Source: Rhizobiales bacterium CCH3-A5
GTDB taxonomy: Bacteria > Pseudomonadota > Alphaproteobacteria > Rhizobiales > Beijerinckiaceae
DNA: 64,000 nucleotides
Assembly (NCBI GenBank): GCA_001556025.1
Contig: LSIB01000163.1
Span: forward strand, 1-64,000
Reading direction: 5' to 3'
Both the position numbers and the translations under genes were made by a program. How positions within the stretch are numbered: position 1 is the stretch's first letter; each line of letters starts with the position of its first letter. The notes under the pieces are model-generated. The model did not search any database and was not told where the DNA came from. It saw nothing but the letters and a program-made list of their open reading frames with translations. Positions 7,645 through 16,277 of this stretch are shown in pieces.

Positions 7645-8679
7645 TTACGCCGCCTTCTGCCGCGGCTGGATCAGCTTGCGGTTCACCAGCACTTCCGCGA
7701 TCTGGACGGCGTTCAGCGCCGCGCCCTTGCGGAGGTTGTCGGAGACGCACCAGAAGGCCAGCCCGTTCTCGACCGTATTGTCCTCGCGAATGCGCGAGAT
7801 GTAAGTCGCGTCCTCGCCGGCCGCCTCATGGGGCGTGATGTAGCCGCCGGGCTCGTGCTTGTCGATCACGAGGATGCCCGGCGCAACACGCAGCACCTCG
7901 CGCGCCTCGTCGGCCGTGATCGGCTTCTCGCACTCGATGTTGACGCTCTCGGAATGGCCGATGAAGACCGGCACGCGCACGCAGGTCGCGGTCAGCTTGA
8001 TGGTCTTGTCGAGGATCTTCTTGGTCTCCGCCATCATCTTCCACTCTTCCTTGGTGAAGCCGTCCTCCATGAAGACGTCGATCTGCGGGATGAGGTTGAA
8101 GGAGATGCGCTTGGGGAACTTCTTGGTGACGACCTCGCCGGCCGAGAACACGGCGCGCGTCTGGTTGAAGAGCTCGTCCATGCCCTCCTTGCCGGCGCCG
8201 GAGACCGACTGGTAGGTCGAGACGACGACGCGCTTGATGCCGAAACGGTCATGCAGCGGCTTCAGCGCCACGACGAGCTGCGCGGTCGAGCAGTTCGGAT
8301 TGGCGATGATGTTCATCTTCGAGAAACCCGCCGCCGCCGCCGCGTTCACCTCGGGCACGATCAGCGGCACGTCGGGGTGCATGCGCCAGGCCGAGGAGTT
8401 GTCGATGACGACGCAGCCCTTGGCCCCGATCTTCGGGGACCATTCCTTCGAGACCTCGCCGCCGGCGGACATCAGGCAGATATCGGTGTCGGAAAAGTCG
8501 TAATGCTCCAGCGCCTTGCACTTCAGCGTCCTGTCGCCGAAGGAGACTTCCGTGCCGATCGAGCGCGAGGAGGCGAGCGCCACCACCTCCGAGACCGGAA
8601 AGGCGCGCTCGGCTAGGATGTCGAACATCTCGCGGCCCACATTGCCCGTGGCGCCGACGACAGCGACCTTGAAGCTCAT
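7645..8679 (-). CDS. asd: Aspartate-semialdehyde dehydrogenase
   Basis: A 344-residue enzyme that reduces L-aspartyl-4-phosphate to L-aspartate-4-semialdehyde with NADPH. This is the branch point to lysine/diaminopimelate, threonine and methionine. The dinucleotide motif GATGNVG (9-15), the SAGGEVS and NSSAWRM segments and the catalytic cysteine C130 in NPNCST are all present, and the active-site histidine lies in the GHSESVN segment. Full length for the family. It is monocistronic with its own terminator (7593-7618) and a 455-bp upstream gap. Confidence 0.97.
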   Translation of the reverse strand: MSFKVAVVGATGNVGREMFDILAERAFPVSEVVALASSRSIGTEVSFGDRTLKCKALEHYDFSDTDICLMSAGGEVSKEWSPKIGAKGCVVIDNSSAWRMHPDVPLIVPEVNAAAAAGFSKMNIIANPNCSTAQLVVALKPLHDRFGIKRVVVSTYQSVSGAGKEGMDELFNQTRAVFSAGEVVTKKFPKRISFNLIPQIDVFMEDGFTKEEWKMMAETKKILDKTIKLTATCVRVPVFIGHSESVNIECEKPITADEAREVLRVAPGILVIDKHEPGGYITPHEAAGEDATYISRIREDNTVENGLAFWCVSDNLRKGAALNAVQIAEVLVNRKLIQPRQKAA

Positions 8680-9134
8680 TGTCTTGATCCTTTTTGGAAA
8701 AGTCTTGTCAGGCCCGTCTCCCGGAGCGCCGGACGCCTGCCTTCGCGGCGGAGTCCGGCTTCATGTCCCCGCCGGGGGGAGATGACCCGGAGACGAGGCG
8801 ACGCGTCAGAACGGCCGGCGGGTCGTGCCAGTCGCCGTTTTGGTCGTGCGTTTCGTCGTCGAGCGGAGGGTCAAGAGGGCCGTTTCCACCGGGCTGGTGA
8901 CGCAGGGCGTCGATCGACGCTCTCAAAACACGCTAAGGGCCGAAAAGTCAATCGCCGCCCCGTCGCGATGGCGGCTTTGCGATCCGTTAACCGCGCCTCT
9001 TGACCCGCCATTCACGCTGATCGCAGATCGCCCGCCGGCGGTAACGCGGCTGTGAGGACCGCGACCCGATCCTGCCGCCCGGGTGAGGTCCGCCGCGCAG
9101 CCTTCTGGCTTCGTCGGCCAGTCGGGTTGGCGTC
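8680..9134. other. Intergenic region upstream of asd
   Basis: A 455-base gap between the divergent asd gene and the hypothetical gene at 9135. It must contain the asd promoter. Short frames here are arginine- and proline-rich and have no ribosome binding sites or recognisable domains, so no gene is called. No convincing palindrome or repeat was found. Confidence 0.5.
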
Positions 9135-10244
9135 GTGCCGGGTCAGTTGTCTTCCATCATTCCCGACAGCCTGCGCCGGCGGGCCAGTCAGTGGTCACTG
9201 CCGTCATGGGCCGAGTTGCGGCGGATTGCCCTGCCCGGCCTGCAGCCGAGATCGGCCATTGATACGGCATCGGCTCCGGCGCGGCCCCGGCTCGCCATGG
9301 TCGCCGGCGGGCTGATCGCCTTCGCGGACGCGGTCGAGGCCGGAACCCGGTTTCTCATCCGACTGTCGCGCCCGCTCATCCGCCATCGCGGCCTCGGGCT
9401 CACCGGCGGCCTGCTCTGGCGCGGGCTCGCCGCCGTCACCGGCATCGGCCTCGCCACCGCATTGGTCAGCGGCCTCTCGGCGACGACCGACCAGCCGAGC
9501 CTGTCCAGCCTGACGTTGGCGCAGCCCCAGGCGCAGGATGGCCGCCAGATCCGCGACCAGGTGCGCGACGTCCGGCAGGATCCGCGCGGCTTCAGGATCG
9601 CCAGCGAGGACTGGGTCAGGATCGCCCGGCCGATCGCGATGTTCGGGCTGGAATCGCCCGAGCTCGACCGCCAGACGCCGGCCTATGAATCGCGCCGCAC
9701 GCAGGACGGCGCGCGCCGCGAGGATACGCTGGTCTATGGCGTCTTCGCCGAGCCGCGCGCCCATCTCCTGCTGCGCCTCTCGCTCGACCAGAACCAGGAC
9801 CAGCTCTCGCAGCCCTTCGTCATCGCGATGGTGCGCGACGCCGCCGCGCGCGGCATGTCGGTCCAGCGCAGCGGCGCAGCCGTGCCGCTGCAGACCCGCT
9901 TCGGCCGCGTCGAGACCGCCGATGTGACGCTGAGCGACGGCGAGACCAGCCGGGCCTGCATCGCCTTCCGCCGCGAGGCCGGCGACCTGCCGCTCGGCTT
10001 CGGCGGCTGGTGGTGCGGCGGCGCCGGCCGACCCGCCGACCGGCAGCAGCTCGCCTGCATGCTCGACCGGCTCGACCTGCTCTCGGCCGCCGACGACAGG
10101 GCGTTGCGGGCCGCCTTCGCCCGCACGGAACTGGCGCGCCAGCCGGCTTGCGTCCCGCCCCGGCTTTCGGCATCGGGCCGCAAGGCCTCCTGGCTCGACG
10201 CCGACGGGCACGCGCCGGTGCTGAAGACCGCGGCGAAGCGCTGA
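9135..10244 (+). CDS. Hypothetical membrane-anchored protein
   Basis: A 369-residue protein with no recognised family. The start is a GTG; an in-frame ATG at 9297 would remove 54 residues. A hydrophobic stretch around residues 93-115 could be a single membrane anchor, followed by a glutamine-rich linker (about 125-150) and a globular domain of about 200 residues. That domain has four cysteines clustered in its C-terminal third (segments ACIAF, WWCGG, LACML, PACVP), suggesting disulfides outside the cytoplasm. Codon use matches neighbours, so it is probably real. No function is proposed. Confidence 0.65.
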   Translation: MPGQLSSIIPDSLRRRASQWSLPSWAELRRIALPGLQPRSAIDTASAPARPRLAMVAGGLIAFADAVEAGTRFLIRLSRPLIRHRGLGLTGGLLWRGLAAVTGIGLATALVSGLSATTDQPSLSSLTLAQPQAQDGRQIRDQVRDVRQDPRGFRIASEDWVRIARPIAMFGLESPELDRQTPAYESRRTQDGARREDTLVYGVFAEPRAHLLLRLSLDQNQDQLSQPFVIAMVRDAAARGMSVQRSGAAVPLQTRFGRVETADVTLSDGETSRACIAFRREAGDLPLGFGGWWCGGAGRPADRQQLACMLDRLDLLSAADDRALRAAFARTELARQPACVPPRLSASGRKASWLDADGHAPVLKTAAKR

Positions 10245-10380
10245 GCCGCGAAACGTGCCGATACTCACTTTACCGTGCATTGCCTCTGGCGGGTTCGAAC
10301 AAAACCGTTAACTACGGCGTAGTAGATTGCACCATCGCCGCTCGCGTCTTTCGCCTCGCCGTTCATCAGGAGACCTCGTC

Positions 10381-10689
10381 ATGCGTTCGTTCCCGCGTTT
10401 CGCCGCCGCCCTCGGCCTTTCGCTCGTGGCGCTGACAGTGGCGACCTCGATCGCGGAGGCGCAGAATCGCCGTGGTCCGCTGCGCGTCACCGTGCAGAAG
10501 CGCAGCTATTTCGACGCCGGCAACGTCGTCGCCGTTGGCTCGATGGACTCTTATGCCCGCCAGCATATGACGACCTCTTCGCCGGTCTACAGCAGCACGG
10601 CGTCCTGGTATGGCGAAGGCACGCTGCCCTCCGCCATCGGCTCGGGCCGCAACCCCTTCGCCAACACGTTCTCGACGCCGCGCTTCTGA
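10381..10689 (+). CDS. Small exported hypothetical protein
   Basis: A 102-residue protein. ATG 10381 follows an AGGAGA site by 7 bases and gives a clear Sec signal peptide (MRSFPRFAAALGLSLVALTV, cleavage after AEA near residue 27). The longer upstream frame is arginine-rich and not signal-like. The mature part contains a tyrosine/serine/glycine-rich tail, SSTASWYGEG, resembling the short region after which RlpA-like proteins begin, but it is too short to be RlpA. The function is unknown; a periplasmic location is inferred. Confidence 0.72.
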   Translation: MRSFPRFAAALGLSLVALTVATSIAEAQNRRGPLRVTVQKRSYFDAGNVVAVGSMDSYARQHMTTSSPVYSSTASWYGEGTLPSAIGSGRNPFANTFSTPRF

Positions 10690-10704
10690 GGCGCATGCCA
10701 CTGC

Positions 10705-10797
10705 CGTCATGCTCGCCCTTGTGGCGAGCATCCACGTCTTGGACGTGGAGCGCGACGGGGCAAGACCTAGATGGTCGGGACAAGCCCGACCATAACG
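10705..10797. repeat. Composite palindromic intergenic repeat
   Basis: Three consecutive perfect hairpins lie between convergent genes: 10709-10731 (9-bp arms), 10732-10748 (7-bp arms CCACGTC/GACGTGG) and 10771-10793 (9-bp arms ATGGTCGGG/CCCGACCAT). The outer CGTCAT and ATAACG ends are roughly inverted. Elements of this architecture are scattered in Hyphomicrobiales genomes. Here it could also act as a bidirectional transcription barrier. Confidence 0.7.
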
Positions 10798-10803
10798 GGC
10801 AAC

Positions 10804-13197
10804 TCAGGGCAACGCCTTGAGGTAGCGCACCGGCCTCCCCGGCCCTGCCGCCTGCGCCGCATGCGCGATCGCATTCGCGTCGATGCCGAAATGGCGGTAG
10901 AGATCGGCCGTCGTGCCGGTCTGGCCGAAATGCTCGACGCCGAGCGCCTTCTGCTTCTGGCCATGGACGCTGCCGAGCCAGGCCAGCGTCGCCGGGTGCC
11001 CATCCAGCACCGAGACGATGCCGCAATCGCGCGACAGCCCGCCGAGCAGCCGCTCGACATGGCTGGTCGCCGCATGGTGGCCGCGCTGGCGCGCCCGCTC
11101 GGCCGCCTGCCAGCCGGCGTTGAGCCGATCGGCCGAGGTGATCGCCAGCAGCCCGACATCGCGCCGGTCCTCGGCCAGCAGGCCGACGGCCTTGATCGCC
11201 TCGGCCGCGACCGCGCCCGTATAGGCGACGACGACCGAGGCGTTGGGGCCGGGCTTCCTGAGCCAGTAGGCCCCGTCGATGATGTCGCGTTCAAGCTCCG
11301 GCGTCATCGCCCGCTGCGGCTGTTCGAGCTGCAGCGTCGAGAGCCTGAGATAGACCGAGCCGCCGGTCTCGTCGCGCAGCCAGGTCCGCTCGTCGGGATC
11401 GCCCTCGCCGTCTTTCTGAAGGTAGTCGAAGGACCAGCGCATCATCGCCGCGAGTTCGTCGACGAAAGCCGGCTCGAAGGCGCAAAGCCCGTCCTGCGAC
11501 ATGCCGATCAGCGGCGTCGCTATCGACTGATGCGCGCCACCCTCGGGCGCGAGCGTGACGCCCGACGGTGTCGCCACCACCATGAAGCGGGCGTCCTGAT
11601 AACAGGCATAGTTCAGCGCGTCCAAGCCCCGCGAGATGAAGGGGTCGTAGAGCGTGCCGATCGGGATCAGCCGCTCGGCGAAGATCGAATGGGAGAGGCC
11701 GAGCGCCGAGAGATTGATGAACAGGTTCATCTCTGCGATGCCGAGTTCGATGTGCTGGCCCTTGGGCGAGAACTCCCATTTCTGCATCGAGGGAATGCGC
11801 TCGTCCTTGAAGGTGTCGGCCATCGACGCCTTGGCGAACAGCCCGCGCCGGTTAACCCACGGCCCGAGATTGGTCGAGACGGTGACGTCCGGAGCCGTGG
11901 TGACGATGCGGTCGGCGAGCGGCCCGCCCTTCTTCGCCAGTTCGTCGAGCACCTTGCCGAAACCCATCTGCGTCGACATCACAGGCTGGATGCCAGCCTC
12001 CAGCGTCTCGGGCACCGGCAGTTTCGGGGCGCGTCTGCGACGGCGACCCTCGGCGAAGAACGGCACGGCCTTCAGGAAGTCCCGGATTTCGCCCTCGGGC
12101 AGCGACAGCCCTTCGAACAGGTCCCATTCATGGCCGGGCCTGACGCCGTTGGCGCTCCGGAAGCCCGCCATCTGCTCCTTCGTCATCAGCCCGGCATGGT
12201 TGTCCTTGTGGCCGGCGAGCGGCAGGCCGAAACCCTTGACGGTGTAGGCGAGGAAGCAGACGGGCCGGTCGTGGTCGATGGCCTCGAAGGCCTCCAGGAT
12301 CGAGGGCAGATCATGCCCGCCGAGATTGCACATCAGCTTGGAGAGCTCGGCGTCGGAGCGGGCCTCGATCAGCTTCGTCACCGGGCCCTGATCGCCGAGA
12401 TCGTCCATCAGGCGCTTGCGCCAGGCCGCCCCGCCCTGGAAGGTCAGCGCCGAATAGAGCTGGTTCGGGCAGGAATCGATCCAGGCCTTCAGACGTTCGC
12501 CGCCCTTTTCCTTGAAGGCGGCCTGCTGCAGCGAGCCGTATTTCAGCGTGACGACGTCCCAGCCGAAATTCCGGAACATCTGCTCGAAACGGTCGTAGAG
12601 CCCCTCGCGGATCACCGCGTCGAGCGACTGGCGGTTGTAGTCGATGATCCACCAGGTGTTGCGCAGGCCGTGCTTCCAGCCCTCCATCAGGGCCTCGAAG
12701 ATGTTGCCCTCGTCGAGCTCGGCGTCGCCGATCAGCGCGACCATCCGACCCTCGGGCCGGTCCGTTCCCCAGCCATGGCCGCGAAGATAATCCTGCGTCA
12801 GCGATGAGAACAGCGTCTGCGCGACGCCCAGGCCCACGGAGCCGGTCGAGAAATCGACGTCGTCGATGTCCTTGGTGCGGGAAGGGTAGCTCTGCGCGCC
12901 CTTGTAGCCCCGGAAATTCTCCAGCTTCTCGCGCGTCTGCAGCCCCATCAGATAGTTGATGGCATGAAAAATCGGCGAGGCGTGCGGCTTCACCGCCACG
13001 CGGTCCTCGGGTTTGAGCACCGCCATGTAGAGTGCCGTCATGATCGTCGCGAGCGAGGCCGAGGAGGCCTGATGCCCGCCGACCTTCATGCCGTCCTCGC
13101 TCTCGCGCAGATGATTGGCGTTGTGGATCGTCCAGGAGGCGAGCCAGAGGATCTTCTTCTCGAGTTCGGCGAGGATGGGCAGGCGGGGGTCTGACAT
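10804..13197 (-). CDS. Homodimeric 2-oxoacid dehydrogenase E1 / transketolase-like (AceE-like)
   Basis: A 797-residue thiamine-diphosphate enzyme. The N-terminal third has the KVGGHQASSAS and TGSVGLG segments of AceE-type pyruvate dehydrogenases. The ThDP/Mg motif appears as GDAELDEGN and continues to the IIDYNRQSLDAV segment. The C-terminal half carries the pyrimidine-binding GIAEMN region (the activating Glu) and a transketolase C domain. ATG 13197 is used because the 21 preceding residues are not conserved in character. It should decarboxylate pyruvate or a related 2-oxoacid, but no E2 or E3 genes are adjacent. It is divergent from an Lrp regulator, the likely controller. Confidence 0.85.
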   Translation of the reverse strand: MSDPRLPILAELEKKILWLASWTIHNANHLRESEDGMKVGGHQASSASLATIMTALYMAVLKPEDRVAVKPHASPIFHAINYLMGLQTREKLENFRGYKGAQSYPSRTKDIDDVDFSTGSVGLGVAQTLFSSLTQDYLRGHGWGTDRPEGRMVALIGDAELDEGNIFEALMEGWKHGLRNTWWIIDYNRQSLDAVIREGLYDRFEQMFRNFGWDVVTLKYGSLQQAAFKEKGGERLKAWIDSCPNQLYSALTFQGGAAWRKRLMDDLGDQGPVTKLIEARSDAELSKLMCNLGGHDLPSILEAFEAIDHDRPVCFLAYTVKGFGLPLAGHKDNHAGLMTKEQMAGFRSANGVRPGHEWDLFEGLSLPEGEIRDFLKAVPFFAEGRRRRRAPKLPVPETLEAGIQPVMSTQMGFGKVLDELAKKGGPLADRIVTTAPDVTVSTNLGPWVNRRGLFAKASMADTFKDERIPSMQKWEFSPKGQHIELGIAEMNLFINLSALGLSHSIFAERLIPIGTLYDPFISRGLDALNYACYQDARFMVVATPSGVTLAPEGGAHQSIATPLIGMSQDGLCAFEPAFVDELAAMMRWSFDYLQKDGEGDPDERTWLRDETGGSVYLRLSTLQLEQPQRAMTPELERDIIDGAYWLRKPGPNASVVVAYTGAVAAEAIKAVGLLAEDRRDVGLLAITSADRLNAGWQAAERARQRGHHAATSHVERLLGGLSRDCGIVSVLDGHPATLAWLGSVHGQKQKALGVEHFGQTGTTADLYRHFGIDANAIAHAAQAAGPGRPVRYLKALP

Positions 13198-13249
13198 GGA
13201 GGCGCTCCGGCAAGAGCGGCGATCATGCACGGTTCCGGCGGCGATGGCA

Positions 13250-13283
13250 GCCAATCTCATGGCGCATCGCTTCCCAGATTGGC
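13250..13283. promoter_or_regulatory. Inverted repeat in the AceE-like/Lrp divergent promoter
   Basis: GCCAATCT (13250-13257) and AGATTGGC (13276-13283) form a perfect 8-bp inverted repeat with an 18-base spacer. It lies in the 122-bp gap between the divergent dehydrogenase and Lrp genes. Lrp/AsnC proteins often bind imperfect palindromes in such gaps, so this is a candidate operator. Confidence 0.45.
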
Positions 13284-13319
13284 GGTTTCCGCTAATCTGA
13301 CGACCGAAAGCGAGCAGAG

Positions 13320-13802
13320 ATGCCAGAACATAGACTCGACGAGATCGACCGGCGCATCCTGCAGACCCTGCAGGCGGACGGGCGCATCAGCAACCAGGAC
13401 CTCGCCGACAGGGTGGGCTTGTCGCCCAGCCCCTGTGCGCGCCGGGTCCGGCTGCTGGAGGAGGCCGGCGTGATCAAGGGCTATGTGGCGGTGATCGACC
13501 AGGACAAAATCGGTCTGCCGGTCAGCGTCTTCGCCTCGATCAAGCTGGAGCGCCAGCGCGAGGAGGAACTCGACCGTTTCGCGGCGGCCGTGATGCGCTG
13601 GCCCGAGGTCGCTGACTGCCATTTGATGACCGGCCCGCGCGACTACCTGCTGCGGATCATCGTCAGCGATCTCGCCGCCTATGAGCGCTTCCTCAAGGAC
13701 AAGCTGACGCGGCTCGACAACGTGGCGTCGATCGAATCGAGCTTTGCGCTCGGGCAGGTGAAGCGCTCGGTGTCGGTTCCGGTCGACAGCGGACGCGGAT
13801 AG
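13320..13802 (+). CDS. Lrp/AsnC-family transcriptional regulator
   Basis: A 160-residue regulator. The N-terminal winged HTH (about 5-65; LDEIDRRILQTLQADGR start, CARRVRLLEEAGVIKGY recognition/wing) is followed by the RAM/AsnC ligand-binding domain (about 70-150), which has MTGPRDYLLRIIV, the usual conserved core. Such proteins sense amino acids and work as octamers. Its gene is head-to-head with the AceE-like dehydrogenase, so it probably controls that gene, as the BkdR or Lrp pairs do elsewhere. Confidence 0.93.
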   Translation: MPEHRLDEIDRRILQTLQADGRISNQDLADRVGLSPSPCARRVRLLEEAGVIKGYVAVIDQDKIGLPVSVFASIKLERQREEELDRFAAAVMRWPEVADCHLMTGPRDYLLRIIVSDLAAYERFLKDKLTRLDNVASIESSFALGQVKRSVSVPVDSGRG

Positions 13803-13817
13803 GCGGGCGGGCCCGCC
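13802..13817. terminator. Short GC hairpin between convergent genes
   Basis: GGCGGGC and GCCCGCC are separated by two bases directly after the Lrp stop and just before the stop of the convergent methyltransferase-like gene. The position suits a bidirectional terminator but there is no T-run and the loop is tight. Confidence 0.35.
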
Positions 13818-13826
13818 GCAAAGAAC

Positions 13827-14678
13827 TTAGGACCCGACGCGGGTCGCGCTCCAGGGCTGCTCGCTCCCGCCCGCCGCGCTGCGTCCTTCGATCCGCGCGC
13901 CGTCGACGCGGCCGGTATAGCGCCTGTCGCCGGCCGTGAAGCCGATCTCGGCCCCCGTCATCCTGGCGTCCGTGATCGGCAGGGCCTTTCCGCCAACCGT
14001 CAGGCTGCCCGAGAGCATCTGGAAGCTCTGCTTCAGCGTCAGATCGCCGTCGCGCAGACGCCAGACGCCCTCGACCTTGGCCGGGACGATCCAGCTATGC
14101 GCGCGGCAGAAGTTTACGCAGGAGCCGCCGGCGTCGATCGTCTGGTCAGGGGTCCAGTCCTCCATCGTGAACGAGTTCGACACGATGCGCGTGCCGGGCT
14201 TCATGTTCAGGATGGTGGGGCGAAGCCTCATGTTGAGTTCGGGGAGCAGGAACAGCGTCAGCACCGTCGCATCCGAGAAATCGCTCTCGAAGATGTCCGC
14301 CTTGACGAATTTAGCCTTGTCGCTGACGCCCTCCCGCTCAGCCGCGCGCTGCGACAAGGCGACGAGATCGGCGTTGTATTCGATGCCGAGCGAACGAGCC
14401 CCGCGCTTGGCTGCGGTGATGACGGTGCGCCCGTCACCGGAGCCGAGATCGATATGGTAGTCCTGCGCGGTCAGGCCCGCCATGTCGAGCATGCGGTCGA
14501 CGAGGGCCTGCTGCGTCGGAACCCAGACGACATCCTTGCCGGCCTGGCCGGATTTTGGCTCGTAGACGGTCGCGGCCGGCGCGCTTTGGGCCGGGGCGGC
14601 GGCGGGCTGCGCGGCAGCGGCGGTCAGGCAGATGATCGATGCGGCGCAACTCAGCGCGAAGGTGCGAACAAGGCTCAT
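13827..14678 (-). CDS. Exported protein with a class I SAM-methyltransferase-like domain
   Basis: A 283-residue protein. ATG 14678 has an AGAGAGGAAAG site upstream and gives a textbook Sec signal peptide (residues 1-23, ending Ala-Ala-Ala). An Ala/Pro linker follows, then a Rossmann-like domain with motif I DLGSGDG (77-83), an acidic end of strand 2 in GIEYNADL, and an FVKADIFE segment. SAM is not normally present in the periplasm, so either the substrate/cofactor differs or the N-terminus is a membrane anchor facing in. The C-terminal 100 residues are beta-rich. It lies 65 bp downstream of the APC permease in the same direction. Confidence 0.8.
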   Translation of the reverse strand: MSLVRTFALSCAASIICLTAAAAQPAAAPAQSAPAATVYEPKSGQAGKDVVWVPTQQALVDRMLDMAGLTAQDYHIDLGSGDGRTVITAAKRGARSLGIEYNADLVALSQRAAEREGVSDKAKFVKADIFESDFSDATVLTLFLLPELNMRLRPTILNMKPGTRIVSNSFTMEDWTPDQTIDAGGSCVNFCRAHSWIVPAKVEGVWRLRDGDLTLKQSFQMLSGSLTVGGKALPITDARMTGAEIGFTAGDRRYTGRVDGARIEGRSAAGGSEQPWSATRVGS

Positions 14679-14743
14679 GGCGTCTTTCCTCTCTGGAATG
14701 GTGTCAGGCAGGGAATGGCGGGATAAAGCCACCGCCGGAGCGG

Positions 14744-16123
14744 TCATTCCGCCGGCAGCGGGCCGGCCGGCAGGGCGCCGACAACCGGCGGCGTCAACAC
14801 GGGCTCGCGCCGGATGAAGAGCAGGAGGGGCACGCCGGCGGCCACAACAGCCAGCCCGACGAGCGCGCCGACGCCGGTATAGGCGAGGCTCGAATAGAGC
14901 ATGTAGACGCAGGTGGCGCAGAACAGGAGCGGCGTGAGCGGATAGAGCGGCACGCGGAACGGCAACGTCCGGCCGGGCTCCCTGCGCCGCAGGATGATCA
15001 GCGAGAGACCGACCAACAGCAGGAAGCTCCAGAACACCGGGGCGGTGTAGTCGACCATCGCCTGGAAGCCGTCGCGGCTCGCGGCGCCGAGGCCGACGAG
15101 ACCCAGTGCGACGACGCCTTGCAGGATCAGCCCGTTGGCCGGAGCCCGGCCGCGATCATTCCATTCGGCGACGCGCGGCAGCAGCGTGAGGTCCCGCGCC
15201 ATCGCATAATACACGCGCGCGCCTGTGAAGATCGTCGCGTTGAGCGTCGTGATGGCGGCGAAGATCACGGCGAGGCTGACGATCGCCGCGCCACGATCGC
15301 CGGCCACCGCGCGCATCATGTCGGCGGCGACCGCGTCCGACTCGCGCAGGCCCTCCAGTCCAAGGATAGACAGCATGGCGAGGTTCGCAAACACGTACAG
15401 CGCCACCAGGATCGCAGTGCCGATCAGCAGCACCCGCCCGATGTTACGCGGCGCATCCCTGAGTTCGCCGGAGAGATAGGCCGCCTCGTTCCACCCGCCA
15501 TAGGTCAGCAGGACCATGATCATCGCCAGGCCCAGCGCCGGCGCGGCGGCGCCGGCCGTCGCGCCGGCTGCGGCCGGCTGCGGGTCGGCTCCGCCGATGA
15601 GACCAAACACGATGATGCCGCCGATCGCGGTCAATTCGACGAAGGTCATAACGATCTGCAGGTTTTTGCTCTGCGTCGTGCCCAGCACGTTGATAGCGGT
15701 CAGCAGGACGATGGCGGACGCGGCATAGATCGCGGTTCCGAAGGGACCCAGCGGGACGAGCTGCGACGCGTAATCCCCGAAGACGAAAGCGACGGCGGCG
15801 ATCGCCCCGGTCTGGATCACCGAACCGCGCGCCCAGCCGAACAAGACCGCGACCGGCCGGCCATAAGCGCGCGCCAGGAAATGATATTCGCCGCCGGCAT
15901 GGGGATGCGCCGAGGCGAGTTCGGCGTAGCAAAGCGCGCCGATGAGCGTGACCAGGCCGCCGGCGACCCAGACGGCGATGAAGGTGAATTCGCTCCCGAC
16001 ATTGGCTGCGACCAGCGCCGGCGTCTTGAAGATGCCGATTCCGACAACAATGCCGACCATGATCGCAACAGCGTCGAAGACAGACAGCGTCGCCTTCGGC
16101 TCAGCTCGATCGTTAGTCGGCAT
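14744..16123 (-). CDS. APC-superfamily amino acid permease
   Basis: A 459-residue membrane protein with about 12 helices. ATG 16123, preceded by GGGAGA, is used instead of an upstream frame extension. The first helix has the unwound VGIVVGIGIF motif that contacts the amino-acid backbone in APC carriers, and the ELASAHPHAGGEYHFL segment matches the conserved loop after helix 2. It probably imports or exchanges an amino acid across the inner membrane. The exported methyltransferase-like gene follows at 65 bp and may be co-transcribed. Confidence 0.88.
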   Translation of the reverse strand: MPTNDRAEPKATLSVFDAVAIMVGIVVGIGIFKTPALVAANVGSEFTFIAVWVAGGLVTLIGALCYAELASAHPHAGGEYHFLARAYGRPVAVLFGWARGSVIQTGAIAAVAFVFGDYASQLVPLGPFGTAIYAASAIVLLTAINVLGTTQSKNLQIVMTFVELTAIGGIIVFGLIGGADPQPAAAGATAGAAAPALGLAMIMVLLTYGGWNEAAYLSGELRDAPRNIGRVLLIGTAILVALYVFANLAMLSILGLEGLRESDAVAADMMRAVAGDRGAAIVSLAVIFAAITTLNATIFTGARVYYAMARDLTLLPRVAEWNDRGRAPANGLILQGVVALGLVGLGAASRDGFQAMVDYTAPVFWSFLLLVGLSLIILRRREPGRTLPFRVPLYPLTPLLFCATCVYMLYSSLAYTGVGALVGLAVVAAGVPLLLFIRREPVLTPPVVGALPAGPLPAE

Positions 16124-16277
16124 ATGGGCGTCTCCCTGATCAGTGCTATAGTCTAGGAGAACGTCTGAATGCGGCGACAACCTGTCACTCATCGGTCAGG
16201 AAGTTGATATCACCTGCTGTGATCTGCCAAAAAAGCAAATTCTACTTCACGGAATCGTGATCCCAATCCGGCGGTCT

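Noticed and set aside
9000-9028. TTGACC with a GCAGAT hexamer as a promoter for the gene at 9135
   Set aside because: The -10 match is too weak to report as a promoter.
10771-12807. A 678-codon plus-strand open frame opposite the AceE-like gene
   Set aside because: Its Arg/Gly/Asp/His-rich translation is the usual antisense shadow of a high-GC gene; the opposite strand has full enzyme motifs.
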